From Achromobacter sp. B7 (GTDB lineage Bacteria > Pseudomonadota > Gammaproteobacteria > Burkholderiales > Burkholderiaceae_B): a stretch of DNA of 64,000 nt. The stretch is taken from the NCBI RefSeq assembly GCF_003600685.1, contig NZ_CP032084.1, forward strand, positions 3,348,001 to 3,412,000, in the 5' to 3' direction. The notes under the pieces are model-generated. The model was given only the letters and a program-made list of their open reading frames with translations. It was not told where the DNA came from and did no database searches. A program made the position numbers and the translations under genes. Positions 60,741-64,000 of this stretch are shown piece by piece. How positions within the stretch are numbered: position 1 is the first letter of the stretch; each line of letters starts with the position of its first letter.

Positions 60741-61202
60741 ATGGAAGATAAATCGTACCGAGCGCGCCTGGTCCCGGAGCTGATGGTTCGAGACATAGCG
60801 CAAAGCCGGCGCTTCTGGATCGACCTGTGTGGATTCGAGGTCGTCTACCAGCGCGAGGAAGAGGGTTTTGTGTTTCTGGATCGGGACGGCGCGCAATTCA
60901 TGCTGGACGAGATCCGGGGAGACGATGGATGGATCACCGCCCCGCTGCAAGCGCCTTTGGGGCGGGGTGTGAATTTTGAGATCAAGGTGAAGTCCGTCGG
61001 GCCGTTATACGAACGGCTGCTGGCGGCGGACTGGCCGATGTACCGGGCGATGCAGCAACGTTGGTATCGAAACGGGCAGATCGAGATCGGGGTCCAGCAA
61101 TTTCTGGTGCAGGACCCCGACGGCTATCTGCTGCGTTTTTCCGAATGGATAGGCGACCGGCCCGTGGCGAGCGTTGCGCTATCTGTTGCAGCGGCGGCTT
61201 GA
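60741..61202 (+). CDS. VOC-family (glyoxalase/bleomycin-resistance-like) protein
   Basis: 153 residues from the ATG at 60741, fixed by AGGAG. Vicinal oxygen chelate fold: VPELMVRDIAQSRRFWIDLCGFEVVYQREEEGFVFLDRDGAQFML, then VGPLYERLLAADW and QQFLVQDPDGYLLRFSE. Members bind drugs or act as lyases or dioxygenases; metal ligands are not obvious, so a binding role is possible. Divergent from the MerR/TipAS gene, which suggests drug-responsive control. Confidence 0.88.
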   Translation: MEDKSYRARLVPELMVRDIAQSRRFWIDLCGFEVVYQREEEGFVFLDRDGAQFMLDEIRGDDGWITAPLQAPLGRGVNFEIKVKSVGPLYERLLAADWPMYRAMQQRWYRNGQIEIGVQQFLVQDPDGYLLRFSEWIGDRPVASVALSVAAAA

Positions 61203-61215
61203 GCTGAAGTTGATC

Positions 61216-62679
61216 CTATTGCGGCGCGGCGGCGGGTTGCTGGGGGGAGCCTTGGCTGGGGGCTGGGCCGGAGCTTGGGCTGGCGGCTTGGCCGGAGCTT
61301 GGGGCTGAGCTTGGGGTTGGGGCTGCGCTTGGGCTGGAACCGGGACCTGTGCCTGTGCCTGTGCCTGTGCCCGGGCCTTTGCCCGCCCCCGCTTCCGACG
61401 TCGGCGTAATACGCCAGATCATATTTGCCAGGTCGTCCGCCACGATCAGCGCGCCCTTCGGGTCCACCGTCACGCCTACCGGGCGGCCGCGCGTGGTGCC
61501 GTCGCTATCCCGAAAGCCTGCCACAAAGTCCTGCGGCGGACCGGACGGGCGCCCGTCGCGGAACGGCACAAAGACGACCTTGTAGCCCACCGGGTCGCTG
61601 CGGTTCCAGCTGCCGTGCTCGCCGACGAACACGCCATTGGCGAATTTTGCGCCCATCGCCTCGGACGAAAAATCAACGCCCAGGGCCGCCACGTGCGCCC
61701 CCAGGCTGTAGTCCGGTTTGATGGCGGCCGCCACCTTGTCCGGGTTCTGCGGGCGCACGCGGTCATCGATATTCTGCCCCCAGTAGCTATACGGCCAGCC
61801 ATAGAAGGCACCCGCCTGCACGGCGGTCAAATAGTCGGGAACCAGGTTCGGACCCAGCTCGTCGCGCTCGTTCACCACGGCCCACAGCTGCCCGGAGCCC
61901 GGTTCAATCGTCAACGCGGTGGGATTGCGCAGCCCCGTGGCGTAGACCTTGTGTTCGCCCGTGCGGGCGTTGATCTGCCAGATTCGCGCGCGGTCCGCCT
62001 CCACGTCCATGCCGCGTTCCGTGATGTTGCTGTTAGAGCCGATGCCCACATACAGATGCTCACCGTCCGCGCTGGCGGCCAGCGCTTTGGTCCAGTGGTG
62101 ATTGATCTCGGACGGCAACTCGGTCACGGTTTCAGGCGGGCCGCTGGCCCGTGTCTGGCCCGGTTGGTAGTCGAAGCGAACCAAGGCGCCCTGGTTGGCG
62201 ACATAGAGCTTGTTGTCGATCAATGCCAGGCCATAGGGCGCATCCAGATTTTCCGCGAAGGTCGAGGCCGAGTACGTGCCGTCACCATCGGCATCGCGCA
62301 GCAAGGTCAGGCGGTTGCCGCCTTTTACCGAACTGGTGCCGCGCGCCTTGATGATGCCGGCAATGACGTCCTTGGGCTTGAGCTTGGGCGCATTGCCGCC
62401 CCTGCCCTCTGCCACGAGGATGTCGCCATTGGGCAATACCAGCGTCTGGCGCGGTATTTTCAGGTCCTTGGCGATGGCGGTGATCTTGTAGCCCTCAGGC
62501 ACCGTGGGCATCTTGTCGCCCCAGTCCGCGGGTTTGGCGATGACCATGTCAGGCAGCAGCCCCTGCTCGGGCTTGGGCAGTTCCGGCGTGGGTCCGACCT
62601 GAGACGGCTGGCCCTGGGCCAGGCAAATTCCGGCTGCGGCGGCAAACGGGATAACGGCAAGCAAGCTGGCGTGTTTCAT
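61216..62679 (-). CDS. Sorbosone/glucose dehydrogenase-like (PQQ-type) exported protein with low-complexity tail
   Basis: 487 residues from the ATG at 62679, overlapping the DUF2231 stop as ATGA. Signal peptide to ~ICLAQG. A six-bladed propeller of the PQQ-dependent soluble aldose dehydrogenase type: LVLPNGDILVAEGRG, LRDADGDGTYS, LYVGIGSNSNITERG, VYATGLRNPTALTIEPGSGQLWAVVNERDELGPNLVPDYL, FVGEHGSWNRSDPVGYKV. Residues ~426-487 form a Gly-Thr then Pro/Ser/Ala-rich tail with tandem repeats, atypical for the family. Predicted periplasmic oxidation of a sugar or sugar alcohol; PQQ dependence is inferred from the family. Confidence 0.88.
   Translation of the reverse strand: MKHASLLAVIPFAAAAGICLAQGQPSQVGPTPELPKPEQGLLPDMVIAKPADWGDKMPTVPEGYKITAIAKDLKIPRQTLVLPNGDILVAEGRGGNAPKLKPKDVIAGIIKARGTSSVKGGNRLTLLRDADGDGTYSASTFAENLDAPYGLALIDNKLYVANQGALVRFDYQPGQTRASGPPETVTELPSEINHHWTKALAASADGEHLYVGIGSNSNITERGMDVEADRARIWQINARTGEHKVYATGLRNPTALTIEPGSGQLWAVVNERDELGPNLVPDYLTAVQAGAFYGWPYSYWGQNIDDRVRPQNPDKVAAAIKPDYSLGAHVAALGVDFSSEAMGAKFANGVFVGEHGSWNRSDPVGYKVVFVPFRDGRPSGPPQDFVAGFRDSDGTTRGRPVGVTVDPKGALIVADDLANMIWRITPTSEAGAGKGPGTGTGTGTGPGSSPSAAPTPSSAPSSGQAASPSSGPAPSQGSPQQPAAAPQ
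61346..61369. repeat. Four tandem CCTGTG hexamers in the dehydrogenase tail
   Basis: Four perfect six-base units encode Gly-Thr repeats on the minus strand. Gain or loss of units would keep the frame and change tail length only. Confidence 0.9.
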
Positions 62680-63104
62680 TTGGCCCCTCTGATGTGCGGC
62701 GTGCGAAAGCCCAGCCAGATCGCGGCGCACGCAAGCACCGCCACGATCACCGACAGGATCAAGCCCAGCGGCATGCTCGCCCAGGCATCGCGCGCGTGGA
62801 TCAAGGCGTTGATAATGCCCAACACCCAGGTGGCCAACAGCACCACCGTGTACGGAACGATGCCGCGTGCGCGCTGATAGGCCCGGAAAAGATCCACGAT
62901 GGCGAACAGCAGCGCGATGCCGCCGAACACCAGGCCGCCGATGATCAGCCACGACGCGAAATTATTCCACTGGATGTGAAAAGACTGCGCATAGGCCGCA
63001 TCGGCCAGCGCGGCGCCTAGAAACCACGGGAACATCCCGGCCAGGAAGACTGCCGGCACGGGGTGCACGGTCAGGGCATATCTGTTTTCGATAAGTTGGG
63101 TCAC
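62676..63104 (-). CDS. DUF2231-type four-helix membrane protein
   Basis: 142 residues with four hydrophobic segments (residues ~12-33, 50-70, 83-105, 111-132). ALTVHPVPAVFLAGMFPWFLGA and WNNFASWLIIGGLVFGGIALLFAIVDLF match the DUF2231 pattern, membrane proteins that may bind heme or quinone. Its stop overlaps the start of the dehydrogenase gene (ATGA), suggesting it could be the electron-accepting partner; that is inference. Confidence 0.85.
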   Translation of the reverse strand: MTQLIENRYALTVHPVPAVFLAGMFPWFLGAALADAAYAQSFHIQWNNFASWLIIGGLVFGGIALLFAIVDLFRAYQRARGIVPYTVVLLATWVLGIINALIHARDAWASMPLGLILSVIVAVLACAAIWLGFRTPHIRGAK

Positions 63105-63182
63105 GTCTGATCGCCTCTTAAAGTAGCGGACTCGCGCGCGGAAACATCGACGTCGGCAGCAATTGCCGTTCCCAGCCCCACA

Positions 63183-63208
63183 ACAAAAAAGCCCAGCATC
63201 GGCTGGGC
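63183..63208 (-). terminator. Rho-independent terminator of the small lipoprotein gene
   Basis: Perfect 7-bp stem (GCCCAGC 63191-63197 with GCTGGGC 63202-63208) and, on the minus strand, a TTTTTTGTTG tail. It lies 52 bp downstream of the lipoprotein stop. GTTTT on the other strand might let it work both ways. Confidence 0.85.
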
Positions 63209-63259
63209 GTTTTCAGAAATCGGTGTGCGGCGCCGCGTGTCGTGGCGGCGCTGGGTCGA

Positions 63260-63511
63260 TCAGTTGCTGTTGACCCAGTCCTGCGTATCCTGGATGAACC
63301 AAGGCAGATTCAACCTTTCGCCTTCGCCGGACTGTATGGTCAGGCGCTGGCCTGATGAACCCGGGTTACCGGTTGCGGACTGCGTCGTGGAAGACGGCCG
63401 GCTGTGATAGTCCATATCGGTTTGCCGCGCGGGCTGACTTGTGCAAGCGGCCATTGCCGCGAAACAAAGCGGGGCAATGACGCACCGTACTGCTGAACGA
63501 AGAATCTTCAT
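63260..63511 (-). CDS. Small predicted lipoprotein
   Basis: 83 residues from the ATG at 63511. Hydrophobic N-terminus followed by the lipobox AMAAC (acylated Cys ~23) and a short, polar, Ser/Gln/Thr-rich mature part ending DTQDWVNSN. No domain recognised. Flanked by its own terminator at 63183-63208, so it appears to be monocistronic. Confidence 0.72.
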   Translation of the reverse strand: MKILRSAVRCVIAPLCFAAMAACTSQPARQTDMDYHSRPSSTTQSATGNPGSSGQRLTIQSGEGERLNLPWFIQDTQDWVNSN

Positions 63512-63699
63512 GATGATCGGTTTCCTGCTGGCGGCACAGGCCGATGTGCCGGGCAATCAGGCCTCAAGCGTGTAAACCGCTACCTTACTCGCAATGCCGG
63601 GCTGCGTCAGCGCGCAGAGGCCGCCAACGGCCGCCCGCAACGCGCAATCATCCAGCGATAATGTTCCACCGTTGCCTCCAACCGCCCAAAGAAAAAGCC

Positions 63700-64000
63700 A
63701 TGCAGCCCTTCGTTTTCCAAGGCCTATTGTTCCGTGAATTCCGCGATACCGACGCCCAAGATTTCGCGAATGCCGCACGGGAATCCGTCGATACCGTCGG
63801 CCGCTGGATGCCGTGGTGCACGGCTTCGTTTTCCGAGCAAAACGCGCTGGACTGGTTTGCGATGTGCCGCGCCAGCCGCGATGCGCAGACGGGCCATGAG
63901 TTCGGCGTGTTCTCGGAAGACGCTGGCCGGCTGCTGGGTGGCGTGGGGCTGAACGCGATCAATCAGCAGAACCTGTTTTGCAATCTGGGCTACTGGGTAA
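63700..64000 (+). CDS. GNAT-family acetyltransferase (RimJ/RimL type), 3' end beyond the window
   Basis: An ATG at 63700 opens a frame of 100 codons that runs off the right edge. MQPFVFQGLLFREFRDTDAQDF, SVGRWMPWC-like residues and GRLLGGVGLNAINQQN ... NLGYWV match the RimJ/RimL N-acyltransferase start and its beta4-beta5 core. Substrate unknown. The acetyl-CoA-binding loop is expected beyond the edge. Confidence 0.8.
   Translation, partial: MQPFVFQGLLFREFRDTDAQDFANAARESVDTVGRWMPWCTASFSEQNALDWFAMCRASRDAQTGHEFGVFSEDAGRLLGGVGLNAINQQNLFCNLGYWV

Noticed and set aside
56748-62877. Long antisense frames opposite catB, the membrane protein and the sugar dehydrogenase
   Set aside because: Each overlaps a gene with intact family motifs and has no domain of its own.
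1-64000. tRNA or rRNA genes, insertion sequences, integrases or prophage genes
   Set aside because: I looked for characteristic tRNA ends, transposase and integrase motifs and terminal inverted repeats and saw none that were convincing.

Overview
The window is about 64 kb of gene-dense, high-GC DNA with no rRNA, tRNA, insertion sequence, prophage or CRISPR array that I could recognise. The mix of genes suggests a soil or opportunistic betaproteobacterium of the Alcaligenaceae (Achromobacter/Bordetella-like): a Bug-type solute receptor, several CaiB-type CoA-transferases, many LysR/AraC/MarR/HxlR/LacI regulators next to the genes they probably control, a catBA cluster and a PATR-type autotransporter. 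This is inferred from gene content only.

Left part (1-9644). A minus-strand cluster encodes a DUF1254 protein cut by the left edge, an outer-membrane transporter-like protein, a HAD lipoprotein, a formylglycine-generating-enzyme (FGE) homologue and a polytopic membrane protein. It lies back to back with a plus-strand zinc alkylsulfatase of the SdsA1 type, followed by a clear terminator and a membrane-bound diguanylate cyclase.

9.8-27.4 kb. A GlxA-like regulator lies divergent to an MFS transporter, which ends against a hybrid histidine kinase. Next is a seven-gene minus-strand acyl-CoA catabolic operon (Bug receptor, ADP-forming acyl-CoA synthetase, MaoC hydratase, SDR, enoyl-CoA hydratase, thiolase, CaiB transferase) divergent from its LysR regulator. 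An SDR, a MarR/FAD-monooxygenase divergent pair and an AraC/MFS divergent pair follow.

28.8-35.1 kb. A DAO-type oxidoreductase is followed by a metal-resistance island: chrB-chrA-rhodanese on the minus strand and a CsoR/RcnR-type regulator plus NicO/RcnA exporter on the plus strand, with dyad operators in the shared promoter region. An HxlR/NADP-oxidoreductase divergent pair comes next.

35.1-43.7 kb holds the most unusual block. A LacI regulator carrying an in-frame 15-bp tandem repeat faces a seven-gene operon that joins carbohydrate-type enzymes (Gfo/Idh/MocA dehydrogenase, IolE-like isomerase/epimerase, DUF4432 protein, SDR) to CoA-thioester enzymes (CaiB transferase, crotonase). Between the last two is a periplasmic-binding-protein fold gene with no signal peptide. 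I propose an undescribed route in which a sugar or cyclitol derivative is oxidised, isomerised and processed as a CoA thioester.

43.7-64 kb. Housekeeping and accessory genes (YihY, an esterase, a DHFR-like reductase, ribA, MFS) surround a large autotransporter with a divergent PAS-winged-helix regulator. A catB-catA-MFS-benD cluster carries a textbook CatM/BenM-type site upstream but has no catR, catC or benABC here. A MerR regulator with two TipAS-like domains and a 19-bp-spacer promoter is divergent from a VOC protein. The window ends with a sorbosone/glucose dehydrogenase-like protein with a low-complexity tail, a DUF2231 protein, a small lipoprotein and a GNAT acetyltransferase cut by the right edge.
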